This document shows, one piece after another, positions 8,315-19,457 of a DNA stretch of 64,000 bases. The stretch comes from Vibrio sp. JC009. GTDB lineage: Bacteria; Pseudomonadota; Gammaproteobacteria; Enterobacterales; Vibrionaceae. The notes beneath the pieces are model-generated. The model did not search any database, was not told where the DNA came from, and saw nothing but the letters and a program-made list of their open reading frames with translations. The stretch spans positions 744,001 through 808,000 of the forward strand of contig NZ_CP092106.1 in the NCBI RefSeq assembly GCF_029016485.1, in the 5' to 3' direction. Within the stretch, counting starts at the first letter, position 1. Each line of letters begins with the position of its first letter. Made by a program: the position numbers and the translations under genes.

Positions 8315-10888
8315 TTAGTTCGCAACAATGTTCAGAAGTTTACCCGGTACGTAGATAACCTTACGTACTGTTTTGCCTTCTGTGAACTTAACTACGTGCT
8401 CGTCAGCAAGACCCAGAGCTTCAACTTCTTCTTTAGAAGCATCCGCTGCAACAGTCAGCTTCGCACGTAGTTTGCCGTTTACCTGAACAACGATAAGTTT
8501 TTCGTCTTCAACCATGGCTTTGTCATCAGCAACCGGCCATGTTGCTGTGTCGATACCGGCTTCACCCAGCGCTTCCCATAGCTCGTATGAGATGTGCGGA
8601 GTGATTGGGTAAAGCATACGAACAACAGCCTTCAGTGCTTCGTCCAGAATGGCGCGATCCTGAACCGATTCCTGAGAAGCTTTAGCCAGCTTGTTCATCA
8701 GCTCCATGATGGCAGCAATTGCTGTGTTGTAGGTCTGGCGACGTTCGATATCGTCAGTTACTTTAGCAATAGTCTTATGTACGTCACGGCGAAGTGCTTT
8801 CTGGTCACCGCTTAGTGCTGAAGCGTCAACGGCTTCTGCTGCGCCTTTTTCAGTGTGCTCTTTTACCAGCTTCCATACACGCTTAAGGAAACGGTTAGCG
8901 CCTTCTACGCCAGACTCCTGCCACTCAAGCGTCATATCAGCCGGAGATGCAAACATCATAAACAGACGAACAGTGTCAGCACCGTACTTGTCTACCATCT
9001 CCTGAGGGTCGATACCGTTGTTCTTAGACTTAGACATCTTAGTCATGCCTGTGTGAACAACGTCGTTACCATCTTTGTCGGTAGCTTTAACGATGCGGCC
9101 TTTTTCGTCACGCTCAACGGTTACATCAGTCGGAGAAACCCAAACTTTAGCGCCTTTCTCGTTGTTGTAGTAGTAAGCATCAGCCAGAACCATGCCCTGA
9201 CAAAGCAGCTTCTTGAAAGGTTCGTCGCTGTTTACCATACCTGCATCACGCAGCAGTTTATGGAAGAAACGGGAGTAAAGCAGGTGCATACATGCGTGCT
9301 CAATACCACCAATGTACTGGTCTACAGGCAGCCAGTAGTTTGCTGCATCAGCATCCAGCATTTCGTCAGCCTGTGGAGAACAGTAACGTGCGTAGTACCA
9401 TGAAGATTCCATAAAGGTATCGAAGGTATCCGTTTCACGTAGTGCCGGTTCGCCGTTGAACGTGGTTTCTGCCCAGCTCTTATCTGCTTTAATCGGGCTT
9501 GTTACGCCGTCCATAACCACATCTTCAGGCAGGATAACCGGTAGCTGATCAGCAGGTACTGGGTGAACTTCACCATCTTCGGTAGTTACCATTGGGATTG
9601 GAGCACCCCAGTAACGCTGACGGGATACACCCCAGTCACGCAGACGGAAGTTTACTGTCTTCTTACCTTTGCCGATCGATTCAAGTTTTGCAGCGATAGC
9701 GTCAAATGCCTGCTGGAATTCCATACCATCGAATTCACCAGAATCAAAACAGATGCCTTTTTCTGTGTAAGCTGCTTCTGAGATATCAAGCTCGCTGCCG
9801 TCAGCTGGCTTGATTACCGGAATGATATCCAGGCCGTACTTAGTTGCGAACTCGTAGTCACGCTGATCGTGGCCAGGAACCGCCATTACCGCACCTGTAC
9901 CGTAATCCATAAGTACAAAGTTAGCCACGTAGATTGGCACTTCACGACCGTTAAGAGGGTGGACAGCCTTAAGGCCGGTATCCATACCTTTCTTTTCCAT
10001 CGTTGCCATGTCAGCTTCAGCAACTTTGTTGTTTTTACATTCGTCGATAAATGCAGCCAGCTCAGTGTTGTTCTCAGCAGCCAGTGCCGCCAGAGGGTGG
10101 CCTGCCGCAATACCAACGTAAGTTACGCCCATTAGCGTGTCAGGACGTGTGGTATAAACTTCAAGATCTTCCTGACCGGCAACAGTGAACTTCAGTTCAA
10201 CACCTTCAGAGCGGCCAATCCAGTTGCGCTGCATGGTCTTAACCATTTCAGGCCAGCCATCCATGTTGTCCAGTTCGTCAAGCAGCTCCTGAGCGTATGC
10301 AGTAATCTTGATAGACCACTGTGGGATCTCTTTTTGCTCAACAGGCGTATCACAGCGCCAGCAGCAGCCGTCTTCAACCTGCTCGTTTGCCAGTACAGTC
10401 TGGTCGTTAGGACACCAGTTCACTGCTGAAGTCTTCTTATAAACCAGGCCTTTTTCGTAAAGCTTGGTGAAGAACTCTTGCTCCCAGCGGTAGTACTCAG
10501 GCGTACATGTTGCGAATTCACGATTCCAGTCGTAGCCAAAACCAAGCAGCTTAAGCTGGTTTTTCATGTACTCGATATTTTCGTAAGTCCATGGTGCTGG
10601 TGCTGTTTTGTTTTTTACCGCTGCGTTTTCAGCAGGAAGGCCGAACGCATCCCAGCCGATAGGCTGCATTACGTTTTTACCCTGCAGACGCTGGAAGCGG
10701 GAAACTACATCACCGATTGTATAGTTACGCACGTGACCCATGTGGAGTCGGCCACTCGGGTAAGGGAACATGGACAGACAGTAGAATTTTTCTTTGTTTG
10801 GGTCTTCACTTACAACGAAGGTTTCGTTGTCATCCCAGTGCTTTTGAACTTTCTGTTCAATATCTTGCGGATTGTATTGCTCTTGCAT
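8315..10888 (-). CDS. leuS: Leucyl-tRNA synthetase
   Basis: LeuS charges tRNA-Leu with leucine in the cytoplasm; it is a class Ia synthetase with a CP1 editing domain. The HIGH-type motif is in [15 protein letters not shown] (residues about 42-56), and the KMSKS loop is [10 protein letters not shown] near residue 617. The editing domain has the conserved TTRPDTLMG. The length of 857 residues matches the bacterial family (E. coli 860). The window also carries five tRNA-Leu(UAG) genes, which are its substrates. Confidence 0.98.
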   Translation of the reverse strand: MQEQYNPQDIEQKVQKHWDDNETFVVSEDPNKEKFYCLSMFPYPSGRLHMGHVRNYTIGDVVSRFQRLQGKNVMQPIGWDAFGLPAENAAVKNKTAPAPWTYENIEYMKNQLKLLGFGYDWNREFATCTPEYYRWEQEFFTKLYEKGLVYKKTSAVNWCPNDQTVLANEQVEDGCCWRCDTPVEQKEIPQWSIKITAYAQELLDELDNMDGWPEMVKTMQRNWIGRSEGVELKFTVAGQEDLEVYTTRPDTLMGVTYVGIAAGHPLAALAAENNTELAAFIDECKNNKVAEADMATMEKKGMDTGLKAVHPLNGREVPIYVANFVLMDYGTGAVMAVPGHDQRDYEFATKYGLDIIPVIKPADGSELDISEAAYTEKGICFDSGEFDGMEFQQAFDAIAAKLESIGKGKKTVNFRLRDWGVSRQRYWGAPIPMVTTEDGEVHPVPADQLPVILPEDVVMDGVTSPIKADKSWAETTFNGEPALRETDTFDTFMESSWYYARYCSPQADEMLDADAANYWLPVDQYIGGIEHACMHLLYSRFFHKLLRDAGMVNSDEPFKKLLCQGMVLADAYYYNNEKGAKVWVSPTDVTVERDEKGRIVKATDKDGNDVVHTGMTKMSKSKNNGIDPQEMVDKYGADTVRLFMMFASPADMTLEWQESGVEGANRFLKRVWKLVKEHTEKGAAEAVDASALSGDQKALRRDVHKTIAKVTDDIERRQTYNTAIAAIMELMNKLAKASQESVQDRAILDEALKAVVRMLYPITPHISYELWEALGEAGIDTATWPVADDKAMVEDEKLIVVQVNGKLRAKLTVAADASKEEVEALGLADEHVVKFTEGKTVRKVIYVPGKLLNIVAN

Positions 10889-11022
10889 CGATGATTTCCG
10901 GTTATCGTGGAATATGTGAGATCTGTTCGATCAGATAAATATAGATCGGCATAGAATACCTAAAGGAAGCACAAGCAACAAGCTACAATAACTATAAGTA
11001 TGTGAAAAAACGGAGGTCGTAT

Positions 11023-11493
11023 ATGCCGAAGCTTAAAACCGATTATGAGGAGAAGTTCAAAGAGGTTGTCGAAACTCTGAAGCATAGCCCTGAAGAGATG
11101 GATAAAGTCCTTGAAACTTCAAAAGAAGTTGCCCATGCCGCAAGCGATATGACCAAAGATGAGTGGGCTTTGGTTTCCGCCTATATGAAGGAAGATTTAA
11201 AGGAGTTTGCCAGGAACTATAAAGAGAGCACCAAAAGCCCGTTTTCCATCATGATTGCCGACTCCATCTGGCAGGCGCTTTTAGATATCACAGACAAGAC
11301 AAAAATCGAGTGGATTGAAGCCTTCGAGGATCTTGAGCATGAAGGCGTATACAAAGCCGGTGATGTGATTGGCCTTGGGCACCTGGTTTGTGAAAAGTGC
11401 GGACATAAAACGCAGTATATTCATCCGACGGTGATTCCGCCTTGTTCGGAGTGTGGGGGGGAGGAGTTTAGTCGGATAGCATTAAAACCTTAA
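11023..11493 (+). CDS. YbeL-like zinc-ribbon protein (DUF1451)
   Basis: This 156-residue acidic helical protein ends in a zinc ribbon: CEKCGH, then CSECGG 19 residues later. It resembles E. coli YbeL (DUF1451), which lies near leuS there too; its molecular role is unknown. The start is fixed by a strong Shine-Dalgarno, GGAGGT, 5 bases before the ATG at 11023. It is transcribed divergently from leuS across a gap of 134 bases. Confidence 0.85.
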   Translation: MPKLKTDYEEKFKEVVETLKHSPEEMDKVLETSKEVAHAASDMTKDEWALVSAYMKEDLKEFARNYKESTKSPFSIMIADSIWQALLDITDKTKIEWIEAFEDLEHEGVYKAGDVIGLGHLVCEKCGHKTQYIHPTVIPPCSECGGEEFSRIALKP

Positions 11494-11502
11494 AGGTTTT
11501 TT
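11484..11502 (+). terminator. Terminator overlapping the end of the ybeL-like gene
   Basis: AAACC-TTAAA-GGTTT followed by T residues overlaps the stop codon of the zinc-ribbon gene. Confidence 0.55.
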
Positions 11503-11568
11503 AGGGCTATGGGACGGGCTTTGCCCTTGAAGGGGATGGGGCTATAGGGAACAATCCCCCATAGCCCT
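11503..11568. repeat. Inverted repeat between two convergent genes
   Basis: AGGGCTATGGG (11503-11513) and CCCATAGCCCT (11558-11568) form an 11-bp perfect inverted repeat around a GC-rich centre with GACGGGCTTTGCCC. It fills the space between the convergent zinc-ribbon gene and lnt and could terminate both. The centre resembles the GACGGACTTCGTCC hairpins of the GGCCCTGGG repeats. Confidence 0.65.
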
Positions 11569-13082
11569 CAACCTTTCCGTCTATCGATAAGCGCCAACCC
11601 CAGCCCGAGTAACGTAAAGATAATTAACGGCCAACTCCCTATCTTTCTAAATGGCGTAGAACCTACCGTCGAAGTCACCTCCGCCTTCAATACCTGCGTC
11701 TCAAACTGAGGCACCGATTCAGTGACATTTCCTTTATAATCCGTAACCGCTGTTACCCCGTTATTGGTGGCTCTGATCACGGGTTTTGCTGTTTCCAGTG
11801 CGCGCATACGGGCGATTTCCATATGTTGCAGCGGGCCTATGGAGTGACCGAACCAGGCGTCGTTTGAGAGGGTCAGGATAAAATCGGTTTCTTCGGTAAT
11901 ATTCTGCCTTACCTGATTACCGAAGATAATTTCATAGCAAAGCGCTGTGGCAAGGTGGCGTCCTTTGGCAATGATATTGTCCTGAATATAATCGCCTCTG
12001 CTAAATGAAGACATTGGCAGGTTAAAGAAGGGGGCCAGTGGCCGCAGAAGATCTTCAAATGGGACAAACTCACCAAATGGCAGCAGGTGGTGCTTGTTGT
12101 ATCTGTGCTGGCTCAGGTAGTCGTACTCTCCGTCAGGTGTGTCGCCCAGGGTAATTACGCTATTGTAGAACTTACCCATTTCATTTTGAGAGATAACGCC
12201 GGTGATAAGGGCTGACTCATTGAGACGCGCGGCGGCATCCACATTGCTGAGAAAACGCGGTAGCTCCTTTTCTAAAGCAGGGATGGCAGCTTCCGGCCAG
12301 ATGATAATATCGGCGTCCCAGTTTTCACGGCTAAGGTCCATAAACTTCATCAGGGTCGGCCAGCGCTCGCTTGGCAGCCACTTTATCTCCTGGGCGATAT
12401 TCCCCTGAATCAGAGCAAATGACGTTTTGCTTTGCGGGTTTTGCTCCACCCACTCAACTTGCTTAAGGCTGGCGGCAGAGGCAAAAATAATGACAGGAAG
12501 GGCAAGCATGCTCAGCTTTTTGTTTAGCAGACCATAAGCAAGCGCAGAGGCGCACAGGATAACGGCCAGAGTAATTAACTGAACACCTCCAACGGGAGCA
12601 AATCCAGCCAATGGGGTATCAATCTGGCTGTAACCCAGCCATAGCCATGGAAAGCCGGTAAACACCCAGCCACGGGCCCAGTCTGAAATCAGCCAGAGAG
12701 CTGGAATGGCAAGGAAATACTTAGAGGCGCTTGATTTAGTAAAAAATCGGTTGGCTGCACCTGCAAAAAGCGCAGGATAGACGGCAAGATAACTTATTAG
12801 CAGAACCATCAGAAAAATACTGGCTGCTTTAGGCATACCGCCAAAGTTATCTATGCTGACATGAACCCAGCTCAGGCCGGTTGCGTAGTGCCCTATACCC
12901 CAGCAAAACCCGCAAAGCAGTGCTAAGCGTGTAGAGAGCTGATGAATAAGCAGAAAAAGGATAGCAGGGCTGAGTATTGCCAGAGGCCAGATTTGATAAG
13001 GGGCGAAAGCCAGAGTTGTTAAAGCGCCAACAAAAGCGGCCAGTAAAGGCCGCATAAGGCGATGATTCAGATTAGGCATCAT
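11568..13082 (-). CDS. lnt: Apolipoprotein N-acyltransferase
   Basis: Lnt adds the third acyl chain to the N-terminal cysteine of lipoproteins at the periplasmic face of the inner membrane. About six N-terminal membrane segments are followed by a nitrilase-type domain. That domain has the expected Glu ([10 protein letters not shown]), Lys ([11 protein letters not shown]) and Cys ([11 protein letters not shown]). The length of 504 residues compares with 512 in E. coli. Likely substrates encoded in this window include RlpA, LptE, LolB and NutA. It follows corC by 30 bases. Confidence 0.96.
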   Translation of the reverse strand: MMPNLNHRLMRPLLAAFVGALTTLAFAPYQIWPLAILSPAILFLLIHQLSTRLALLCGFCWGIGHYATGLSWVHVSIDNFGGMPKAASIFLMVLLISYLAVYPALFAGAANRFFTKSSASKYFLAIPALWLISDWARGWVFTGFPWLWLGYSQIDTPLAGFAPVGGVQLITLAVILCASALAYGLLNKKLSMLALPVIIFASAASLKQVEWVEQNPQSKTSFALIQGNIAQEIKWLPSERWPTLMKFMDLSRENWDADIIIWPEAAIPALEKELPRFLSNVDAAARLNESALITGVISQNEMGKFYNSVITLGDTPDGEYDYLSQHRYNKHHLLPFGEFVPFEDLLRPLAPFFNLPMSSFSRGDYIQDNIIAKGRHLATALCYEIIFGNQVRQNITEETDFILTLSNDAWFGHSIGPLQHMEIARMRALETAKPVIRATNNGVTAVTDYKGNVTESVPQFETQVLKAEVTSTVGSTPFRKIGSWPLIIFTLLGLGLALIDRRKG

Positions 13083-13112
13083 CTTAATTATTGTCCCGGC
13101 AGTGACTGCCGT

Positions 13113-13982
13113 TTATTCTTCTATGTTTGGAAGAGGTTCGGAATCGGGAACCGTAACCTGAAGCTGAACAACGCGTCTGTTATCAGCAGCAGTCACTTTA
13201 AAGCTATATCCCTCAATGTCGACAATCTCACCTCTGGCCGGCAGGTGACCAAAACTGGTCATCACCATACCGCCAATGGTATCGACTTCTTCATCACTGA
13301 AGCTGGTTCCGAATGTCTCGTTAAACTCTTCAATTGTGGTCAGCGCTTTTACTGAGTAGGTGTGCTTGCTGAGTTTACGGATATCCACCTCTTCCTCATC
13401 ATCAAACTCATCTTCGATTTCGCCTACAATCTCTTCAAGAATATCTTCGATGGTAACCAGCCCGGAGACACCGCCAAATTCATCCACCACGATGGACATA
13501 TGGTAGCGCTCTTCACGGAATTCTTTTAAAAGCCGGTCAACCCGCTTACTTTCCGGGACAACGACGGCCGGTCTGATAACCTCGTCAATATTGAAGGGTT
13601 CACTGTCAGAGCCAAGGTATTTTAATAGGTCCTTCGCAAGCAGAATGCCTTCTACATGGTCTTTATCTTCACTGATGACCGGGTAGCGTGAGTGAGACGC
13701 ATCGGTGATCAGGGCAACAAGCTGATCAAGATTATGATCTTTTTCAACAGTGACCATTTGCGAGCGTGGGATCATAATATCCCGGACACGCATTTCAGAA
13801 ATCTCCATAACACCTTCAAGCATGTCTCTGGTGTCGTGGTCGATCAGGTCGTTATTTTCAGAGTCTCTTATGACATCTACCAGTTCCTGGCGATCTTTAA
13901 GCTCTCCCTGAAAAAGCTGACCAAGGCGTTCAAAGAAGGACTTCCTACTCGGACCTTCAGAGGGCGAATTATCTTCGTTCAT
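13113..13982 (-). CDS. corC: CorC/YbeX family CBS-domain protein
   Basis: This cytoplasmic protein is linked to magnesium/cobalt efflux. It has an N-terminal acidic stretch, then two CBS domains starting at [18 protein letters not shown]-terminal CorC_HlyC transporter-associated domain ends [11 protein letters not shown]. The 289 residues compare with 292 in E. coli. The gene order ybeZ-ybeY-corC-lnt is the conserved one. A direct transport role is not established, and it more likely regulates a partner. Confidence 0.93.
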   Translation of the reverse strand: MNEDNSPSEGPSRKSFFERLGQLFQGELKDRQELVDVIRDSENNDLIDHDTRDMLEGVMEISEMRVRDIMIPRSQMVTVEKDHNLDQLVALITDASHSRYPVISEDKDHVEGILLAKDLLKYLGSDSEPFNIDEVIRPAVVVPESKRVDRLLKEFREERYHMSIVVDEFGGVSGLVTIEDILEEIVGEIEDEFDDEEEVDIRKLSKHTYSVKALTTIEEFNETFGTSFSDEEVDTIGGMVMTSFGHLPARGEIVDIEGYSFKVTAADNRRVVQLQVTVPDSEPLPNIEE

Positions 13983-14058
13983 GATTTCTCTACAATTAAC
14001 GCTATCAAACGCGTGATAGCTCGCTAAAAAGGGCTTACACTAAGTAACCTGTAACCTG

Positions 14059-14523
14059 TTAACCCTTCTCTGCAATATACGGATCTTCAAACCCCATAGA
14101 CTGCATAATCTCAGTTTCGAGTGACTCCATCTCTTCAGCTTCGTCATCTTCGATATGATCATAACCTAACAGATGTAGTGAGCCGTGTACAACCATATGA
14201 GCCCAATGGGCCATAACTTCTTTATGCTGTTCTTTGGCTTCTTTTTCAACCACCTGTCTGCAAATAATGAGATCTCCCAACAGATTAATCTCAACACCTT
14301 CAGGTACTTCGAACGGGAAAGACAAAACGTTAGTCGGTTTATCTTTACCACGATAGTCGTGGTTTAGCTGCTGGCTCTCTTCTTCATCAACGATGCGGAT
14401 AGTGACTTCAGCATCAGGCTGGAACGCAGAGACGGTTGTAGACAGCCAATGGTTAAAATCTGCCCCGGAAGGCAGATTTTGTTCGTTTTCTACAGCAAGT
14501 TGAAGATCAAGTTCAATACTCAT
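14059..14523 (-). CDS. ybeY: Endoribonuclease YbeY
   Basis: YbeY is a zinc-dependent single-strand endoribonuclease needed for 16S rRNA 3' maturation and 70S ribosome quality control. The metal-binding motif H-x3-H-x5-H is seen in [13 protein letters not shown] near residues 115-127. It is 154 residues long. Its ATG directly follows the ybeZ stop codon, so the two are coupled; YbeZ is a known partner. Confidence 0.97.
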   Translation of the reverse strand: MSIELDLQLAVENEQNLPSGADFNHWLSTTVSAFQPDAEVTIRIVDEEESQQLNHDYRGKDKPTNVLSFPFEVPEGVEINLLGDLIICRQVVEKEAKEQHKEVMAHWAHMVVHGSLHLLGYDHIEDDEAEEMESLETEIMQSMGFEDPYIAEKG

Positions 14524-15630
14524 TTATTCACCTGGCTTAGTTTTTTCAGACTTTACAGCAGTCAGAATGGCTTTTTGTTCTTCAAGAAGCTTGGCTTCGC
14601 GTTCTTCACGACGGCGCTTTTCTGCTTCTTTACGCTCTCTCTGATCTTTAACTTCCCACTTCTCATAAGCGTTTACGATGCGCGCGACGACTGGGTGACG
14701 CACAACGTCGTCTGCCTGGAAGAAGTTAAAGCTGATTTCATCAACCTCAGAAAGCACTTCGATGGCGTGACGCAGACCAGACTTAGCGCCTCTTGGCAGG
14801 TCAATCTGGGTAACGTCACCGGTAATTACCGCGCGTGAGTTAAAGCCGATACGGGTCAGGAACATCTTCATTTGCTCCACCGTGGTGTTCTGGCTTTCGT
14901 CAAGAATGATAAAGGCATCGTTTAGCGTACGGCCACGCATATAAGCCAGCGGAGCAACTTCTATCACATTACGCTCAATCAGCTTTTCAACACGCTCAAA
15001 GCCCAGCATTTCAAACAGGGCGTCGTATAGCGGACGCAGATAAGGGTCTACTTTCTGACTAAGGTCGCCAGGAAGAAAGCCCAGCTTTTCACCTGCTTCA
15101 ACCGCAGGGCGGGTAAGCAGAATTCTCCGGATTTCCTGACGCTCAAGCGCATCCACTGCAGCTGCAACAGCAAGATAAGTTTTACCTGTACCTGCAGGGC
15201 CAATACCGTAGCTGATATCGTGAGTCACCATATTGACCAGATACTGAGCCTGATTGGGTGTTCTCGGTTTTATGACGCCTTTCTTGGTCTTGATAAACAC
15301 TTCTTTGCCGTGTTCGATATTCGACTCTGTGTTCTGATCTAAAACACCGGACTCTTTAATCGCCAGGTGGATCTGCTCAGGTTCGATATCAACAACTTTG
15401 CCTTTTACAGGTGCCGTTTCAACATAAAGTGTTTTAAGAATATCTAAAGCGGCCGCTGCGGTGTGAGGTTTTCCGACAATGGAGAATGAATTGCCGCGGT
15501 AATTGATTTCAACGCCCAGGCGTCTTTCAAGGTGTTTGATATTATCGTCGAATGGGCCACACAGGCTGGAAAGTCGGTGGTTATCAGCGGGTTCCAGATC
15601 AATATCCAGAGTTACAATTTTATTGCTCAA
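14524..15630 (-). CDS. ybeZ: PhoH-like ATPase YbeZ
   Basis: This cytoplasmic P-loop NTPase belongs to the PhoH family. Walker A is GPAGTGKTYLA (about residue 140), and Walker B-like FIILDESQNT lies near residue 235. An N-terminal KH-like/RNA-binding region precedes the ATPase domain, and a charged lysine/glutamate-rich helix closes the 368-residue protein. It is thought to act with YbeY in RNA processing, and the two genes abut here. Confidence 0.94.
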   Translation of the reverse strand: MSNKIVTLDIDLEPADNHRLSSLCGPFDDNIKHLERRLGVEINYRGNSFSIVGKPHTAAAALDILKTLYVETAPVKGKVVDIEPEQIHLAIKESGVLDQNTESNIEHGKEVFIKTKKGVIKPRTPNQAQYLVNMVTHDISYGIGPAGTGKTYLAVAAAVDALERQEIRRILLTRPAVEAGEKLGFLPGDLSQKVDPYLRPLYDALFEMLGFERVEKLIERNVIEVAPLAYMRGRTLNDAFIILDESQNTTVEQMKMFLTRIGFNSRAVITGDVTQIDLPRGAKSGLRHAIEVLSEVDEISFNFFQADDVVRHPVVARIVNAYEKWEVKDQRERKEAEKRRREEREAKLLEEQKAILTAVKSEKTKPGE

Positions 15631-15697
15631 TTTTGCCTCTCAGTTTAGCCATCATGGAGCCCGATTCTGACCGGGCTCTGGCTATATTATAACAGCT

Positions 15698-17122
15698 CTA
15701 TGGCGTAAAGGTTGCAACGCCAAGTTCATCTTCGCGGCGTGTTTTTTCCATCATTTCGCTTGGAGAAGTCACAACGCGAAGGTTCATTTCTTTTTCCGTG
15801 CGAACCAGCTCACCACGCAGTGAGTTAGGGAATACATCGGTGATCTTCACGTCAACAAACTGGCCGATAAGATCCGCAGAACCTTCAAAGTTAACCACGC
15901 GGTTGTTCTCGGTGCGCGCGCGAAGCTCCATCAGATTCTTCTTAGAAGGGCCTTCTACCAGAACGCGCTGCACTGTATCCAGCATCTGGCGTGAGTAACG
16001 CATAGCCTGGCTGTTAACCTGCTGTTGTAGCTCGTACAGACGCTCTTTCTTTGTCTGCTCCGGCAGATCACAAGGGTAGTCTGCGGCAGGCGTCCCCGGA
16101 CGCGGAGAGAAGATAAAGCTAAAGCTCATATCAAAATCAACGTCCTTAATCAGCTTCATAGTGTCCTGGAAATCTTTGTCTGTTTCACCCGGGAAACCAA
16201 CAATAAAGTCTGAGCTGATATGGATATCAGGGCGAGCCTTGCGCAGCTTACGGATAATGGATTTGTATTCGATAGCTGTGTGTGGACGCTTCATCATAGT
16301 CAGAATACGGTCTGAACCACTCTGTACCGGAAGGTGCAGGAAGCTAACCAGTTCTGGGGTATCTTCATACACAGCGATGATATCGTCAGTGAACTCTACC
16401 GGGTGGCTGGTAGTAAAGCGGATACGGTCAATGCCATCGATTGTCGCCACAAGGCGCAGCAGTTCCGCAAAAGAGCAGATCTCGCCATCATGCATAGGGC
16501 CACGGTAGGCGTTTACGTTCTGGCCAAGCAGGTTTACTTCGCGTACACCTTGCTCTGCAAGCTGTGCGATTTCAAACAGCACATCGTCCATAGGACGGCT
16601 TACTTCTTCACCACGGGTATAAGGCACCACACAGTAAGTACAGTACTTAGAACAGCCTTCCATGATAGAAACAAAAGCGGTTGCGCCTTCTGCGCGAGGT
16701 TCAGGCAGACGGTCAAATTTTTCAATTTCAGGGAAAGAGATATCCATTACAGGCGCTTCATCAGCGCGGGATGATTTGATCATCTCAGGCAGACGGTGAA
16801 GCGTCTGCGGGCCAAAGATAACATCAACAAATGGCGCACGCTCACGGATATGGTCACCCTCCTGAGTCGCAACACAACCACCAACACCAATGATCACATC
16901 TTCTTTTTTATCTTTCAGCGTCTTCCAGCGACCTAGCTGGTGGAATACCTTTTCCTGAGCTTTTTCACGGATCGAACAGGTGTTAAGTAACAGAACATCT
17001 GCTTCATCTGGATTTTCAGTCAGCTCGTAACCATTTGTGGCATTAAGCAGGTCGGCCATTTTTGATGAATCGTATTCGTTCATCTGGCAACCCCAGGTTT
17101 TAATTAGCAGTTTCTTACTCAT
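15698..17122 (-). CDS. miaB: tRNA-2-methylthio-N6-dimethylallyladenosine synthase MiaB
   Basis: MiaB is a radical-SAM methylthiotransferase that completes ms2i6A37 in tRNAs reading U-starting codons. N-terminal cluster cysteines lie in [18 protein letters not shown] and [10 protein letters not shown]. The radical-SAM motif is CSKYCTYC near residue 157, and a C-terminal TRAM domain is present. Starting at the ATG at 17122 gives 474 residues, the same as E. coli; an 18-codon upstream extension is open but unneeded. It is divergent from ubiF, as in E. coli. Confidence 0.97.
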   Translation of the reverse strand: MSKKLLIKTWGCQMNEYDSSKMADLLNATNGYELTENPDEADVLLLNTCSIREKAQEKVFHQLGRWKTLKDKKEDVIIGVGGCVATQEGDHIRERAPFVDVIFGPQTLHRLPEMIKSSRADEAPVMDISFPEIEKFDRLPEPRAEGATAFVSIMEGCSKYCTYCVVPYTRGEEVSRPMDDVLFEIAQLAEQGVREVNLLGQNVNAYRGPMHDGEICSFAELLRLVATIDGIDRIRFTTSHPVEFTDDIIAVYEDTPELVSFLHLPVQSGSDRILTMMKRPHTAIEYKSIIRKLRKARPDIHISSDFIVGFPGETDKDFQDTMKLIKDVDFDMSFSFIFSPRPGTPAADYPCDLPEQTKKERLYELQQQVNSQAMRYSRQMLDTVQRVLVEGPSKKNLMELRARTENNRVVNFEGSADLIGQFVDVKITDVFPNSLRGELVRTEKEMNLRVVTSPSEMMEKTRREDELGVATFTP

Positions 17123-17384
17123 CTCACATATCGCTCGTATTAATTCTTCAAATCGTCTGGCTGGTACCAATCGCAATAGACATTGCTATAGTGAACAGTA
17201 ATATAGCCAAATAAGTTATCGCTTCTGAACCGATCTCTTCGCAATATTCAGTTCATACAAAAGCGAGCCGCGTATTGTACTGCTTTAAAAACCACCTGAC
17301 CAGAGTTCATGACGATCTTACTGAAATCAGGCGAATACCCTTATTTTATAAAGGGATTTGGTGGTAAGGAAACGGAGAAAATAA

Positions 17385-18533
17385 GTGTTTGATATAACCG
17401 TAATTGGCGGTGGAATGGTGGGCGCATCGGTTGCCCTGGGAGCGGCGAAGCTTGGTCTTAATGTCGCTTTGGTTGAGGGAATTGAACCAACTCTGTTTTC
17501 ACCTGAACAACCTATGGATATACGTGTTTCAGCGATTTCCTATCAGTCGGTTAAGCTGCTGGAAGAACTGGGAGCCTGGGAGAGGATCCAGGAGAAAAGG
17601 ACCTGTGTTTACCGCCGGCTGGAAACCTGGGAGCATCCTGACTGCAGGGTAAAATTTGATGCTGATTCTCTGGGTATGGACTATCTGGGCTATATCATTG
17701 AAAACCGGGTAATTCAGCTTGGCCTTTGGGAGCAGTTTTCCGGCTATAAAAATCTTACCTTGTTCTGCCCTGACTCGCTTGAGAATATCGAATTTGGCAA
17801 TGAGAGTAATCTTGTAACCCTAAAATCTGGTGAGCAGATAGAATCCAGACTGGTTATCGGTGCAGATGGTGCAAACTCAAAGGTAAGAGCTCTGGCAAAA
17901 ATCGGAGTAACAGCCTGGGATTACCGCCAGCATTGCATGCTGATTAACGTAGAAACCGAAAAGCCACAGCAGGATATTACCTGGCAGTGGTTTACTCCTT
18001 CTGGTCCAAGATCATTTCTTCCTCTGAAAGGGAATCAGGGGTCACTGGTCTGGTATGACTCGCCAAAAAGAATTCGCCAGCTTTCACATATGAGTGGCGA
18101 TGAGTTGAGAGAAGAAGTCTTAGCGTATTTCCCGGCTGAGCTTGGTGATATCCGGGTTCTGCAATCCGGGGCTTTCCCGTTAACCAGAAGACATGCTCAA
18201 AGCTATCACAGCAAACGATGTGTGCTGGTTGGTGACTCTGCCCACACCATTAACCCATTGGCAGGGCAGGGAGTGAATATAGGTTTTAAGGATGTTCAGG
18301 CCCTTCTTAATAATCTGGAACAGGATAACTGGGATAGCGAGCCGCAACTTATTCAATACGAGCGGAAAAGGCGTCCTGATAATTTACTGATGCAGTCGGG
18401 GATGGATTTCTTTTATAAAGGATTTAGTAACGACCTGCTTCCGCTAAAAGTACTTAGAAATATTGGTTTTAAGGTGGCTGAGAATTCTGGGCCGGTTAAG
18501 GAAAGGGTTTTGAGATATGCGTTGGGGGTGTAA
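17385..18533 (+). CDS. ubiF: 3-demethoxyubiquinol 3-hydroxylase UbiF
   Basis: This flavin monooxygenase belongs to the UbiH/UbiF/VisC family and carries out a late ring hydroxylation in ubiquinone synthesis. The N-terminal dinucleotide fold is IGGGMVGASVALGAA. The DG motif is IGADGANSKVRAL near residue 165, and the GD motif is LVGDSAHTINPLAGQGVN near residue 285. It starts with GTG at 17385, preceded by GGAG. The divergent arrangement with miaB supports ubiF rather than ubiH. UbiH-type activity cannot be excluded from sequence reading alone. Confidence 0.88.
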   Translation: MFDITVIGGGMVGASVALGAAKLGLNVALVEGIEPTLFSPEQPMDIRVSAISYQSVKLLEELGAWERIQEKRTCVYRRLETWEHPDCRVKFDADSLGMDYLGYIIENRVIQLGLWEQFSGYKNLTLFCPDSLENIEFGNESNLVTLKSGEQIESRLVIGADGANSKVRALAKIGVTAWDYRQHCMLINVETEKPQQDITWQWFTPSGPRSFLPLKGNQGSLVWYDSPKRIRQLSHMSGDELREEVLAYFPAELGDIRVLQSGAFPLTRRHAQSYHSKRCVLVGDSAHTINPLAGQGVNIGFKDVQALLNNLEQDNWDSEPQLIQYERKRRPDNLLMQSGMDFFYKGFSNDLLPLKVLRNIGFKVAENSGPVKERVLRYALGV

Positions 18534-18610
18534 AGCTGTCAGCTATCGGCTTTCAGCTGTCAGAGGCTTTCTGAGTGCTTCAACCTCTGATGGATTACAA
18601 AGAGTTTCAG

Positions 18611-18641
18611 ATACAAAAAAACCACCTAATATGGTGGTTTT
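18611..18641 (-). terminator. Terminator of the tRNA array
   Basis: A stem AAACCACC/GGTGGTTT with a 6-nt loop is followed on the minus strand by a long T run. It lies just downstream of the last tRNA of the minus-strand array and also downstream of ubiF on the plus strand, so it may serve both. Confidence 0.8.
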
Positions 18642-18642
18642 C

Positions 18643-18671
18643 TGATAGCTGACAGCTAAAAACTGAAAGCT
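18643..18671. repeat. Dispersed TGATAGCTGACAGCT repeat, copy 1
   Basis: The motif TGATAGCTGACAGCT followed by AAAAACTGAAAGCT recurs at 19207-19235 and 19925-19953. Degenerate inverted forms (AGCTGTCAGCT with CTTTCAG) lie at 18534-18563 and 20369-20386. All are in or next to the tRNA array. Confidence 0.8.
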
Positions 18672-18679
18672 AATAAAGA

Positions 18680-18764
18680 TGGTGCGGAAGGAGAGACTTG
18701 AACTCTCACACCTTGCGGCGCCAGAACCTAAATCTGGTGCGTCTACCAATTCCGCCACTTCCGC
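18680..18764 (-). tRNA. tRNA-Leu (UAG)
   Basis: 85 nt including CCA. The anticodon stem CCAGA/TCTGG encloses TTTAGGT (anticodon TAG). A long variable arm is present, and the body closely resembles E. coli leuW. It is the last gene of the array. Confidence 0.97.
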
Positions 18765-18816
18765 ATCAATTTTGTAGCTGATTGAGTAATTGGAGAACTC
18801 AAAAAGCGTTGTGTAA

Positions 18817-18891
18817 TGGCAGGGCTACCTGGATTCGAACCAGGGAATGACGGGATCAAAACCCGTTGCCTTACCGCTTGGCGATAGCCCT
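18817..18891 (-). tRNA. tRNA-Gln (UUG)
   Basis: 75 nt including CCA. The acceptor is AGGGCTA/TAGCCCT, and the anticodon stem ACGGG/CCCGT encloses TTTTGAT (anticodon TTG). Confidence 0.97.
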
Positions 18892-18921
18892 ACAGAAATG
18901 TTCAGTGAACATTCTAAATAA

Positions 18922-19006
18922 TGGTGCGGAAGGAGAGACTTGAACTCTCACACCTTGCGGCGCCAGAACCTAAATCTGGTGCGTCTACCAATTCCGCCAC
19001 TTCCGC
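18922..19006 (-). tRNA. tRNA-Leu (UAG)
   Basis: 85 nt including CCA, identical in body to the other four Leu copies. Its flanks match those of the copies at 19347 and 19458, which points to segmental duplication. Confidence 0.97.
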
Positions 19007-19064
19007 GTCTCAAATTTTCTACAGGTTTATCAGCCAATTGGTAAAAGCTAATAAACAATGTTAA

Positions 19065-19141
19065 TGGTGGCTACGACGGGATTCGAACCTGTGACCCCAT
19101 CATTATGAGTGATGTGCTCTAACCAACTGAGCTACGTAGCC
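19065..19141 (-). tRNA. tRNA-Met (CAU, elongator)
   Basis: 77 nt including CCA. The body begins GGCTACGTAGCTCAG as in E. coli metT, and the anticodon loop TCATAAT reads CAT. It lacks initiator tRNA features. Confidence 0.97.
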
Positions 19142-19149
19142 AACTCTGT

Positions 19150-19180
19150 GGCCCTGGGTTATTAGCCCCTGGGTCCTGGG
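19150..19180. repeat. GGCCCTGGG-type repeat fragment
   Basis: A short piece of the GC-rich palindromic family (GGCCCTGGG, then GGGTCCTGGG) lies in a spacer between tRNA genes. Confidence 0.6.
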
Positions 19181-19206
19181 AATAAAAGCTAATGCATTTT
19201 ATTCTC

Positions 19207-19235
19207 TGATAGCTGACAGCTAAAAACTGAAAGCT
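19207..19235. repeat. Dispersed TGATAGCTGACAGCT repeat, copy 2
   Basis: Identical in sequence to copy 1 at 18643-18671. It sits directly downstream (in transcription) of a tRNA-Gln gene. Confidence 0.8.
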
Positions 19236-19241
19236 TGAAAA

Positions 19242-19316
19242 TGGCAGGGCTACCTGGATTCGAACCAGGGGATGACGGGATCAAAACCCGTTGCCTTACC
19301 GCTTGGCGATAGCCCT
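19242..19316 (-). tRNA. tRNA-Gln (UUG)
   Basis: 75 nt including CCA. It differs from the 18817 copy by one base next to the T arm. The spacer to the following Leu gene is nearly identical in both copies. Confidence 0.97.
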
Positions 19317-19346
19317 GCAGATATGTTCAATGAACAATCTAAATAA

Positions 19347-19431
19347 TGGTGCGGAAGGAGAGACTTGAACTCTCACACCTTGCGGCGCCAGAACCTAAAT
19401 CTGGTGCGTCTACCAATTCCGCCACTTCCGC
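19347..19431 (-). tRNA. tRNA-Leu (UAG)
   Basis: 85 nt including CCA, with the same body as the other Leu copies. Confidence 0.97.
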
Positions 19432-19457
19432 AAAATTTGTTTGTAGATGATTTGAGA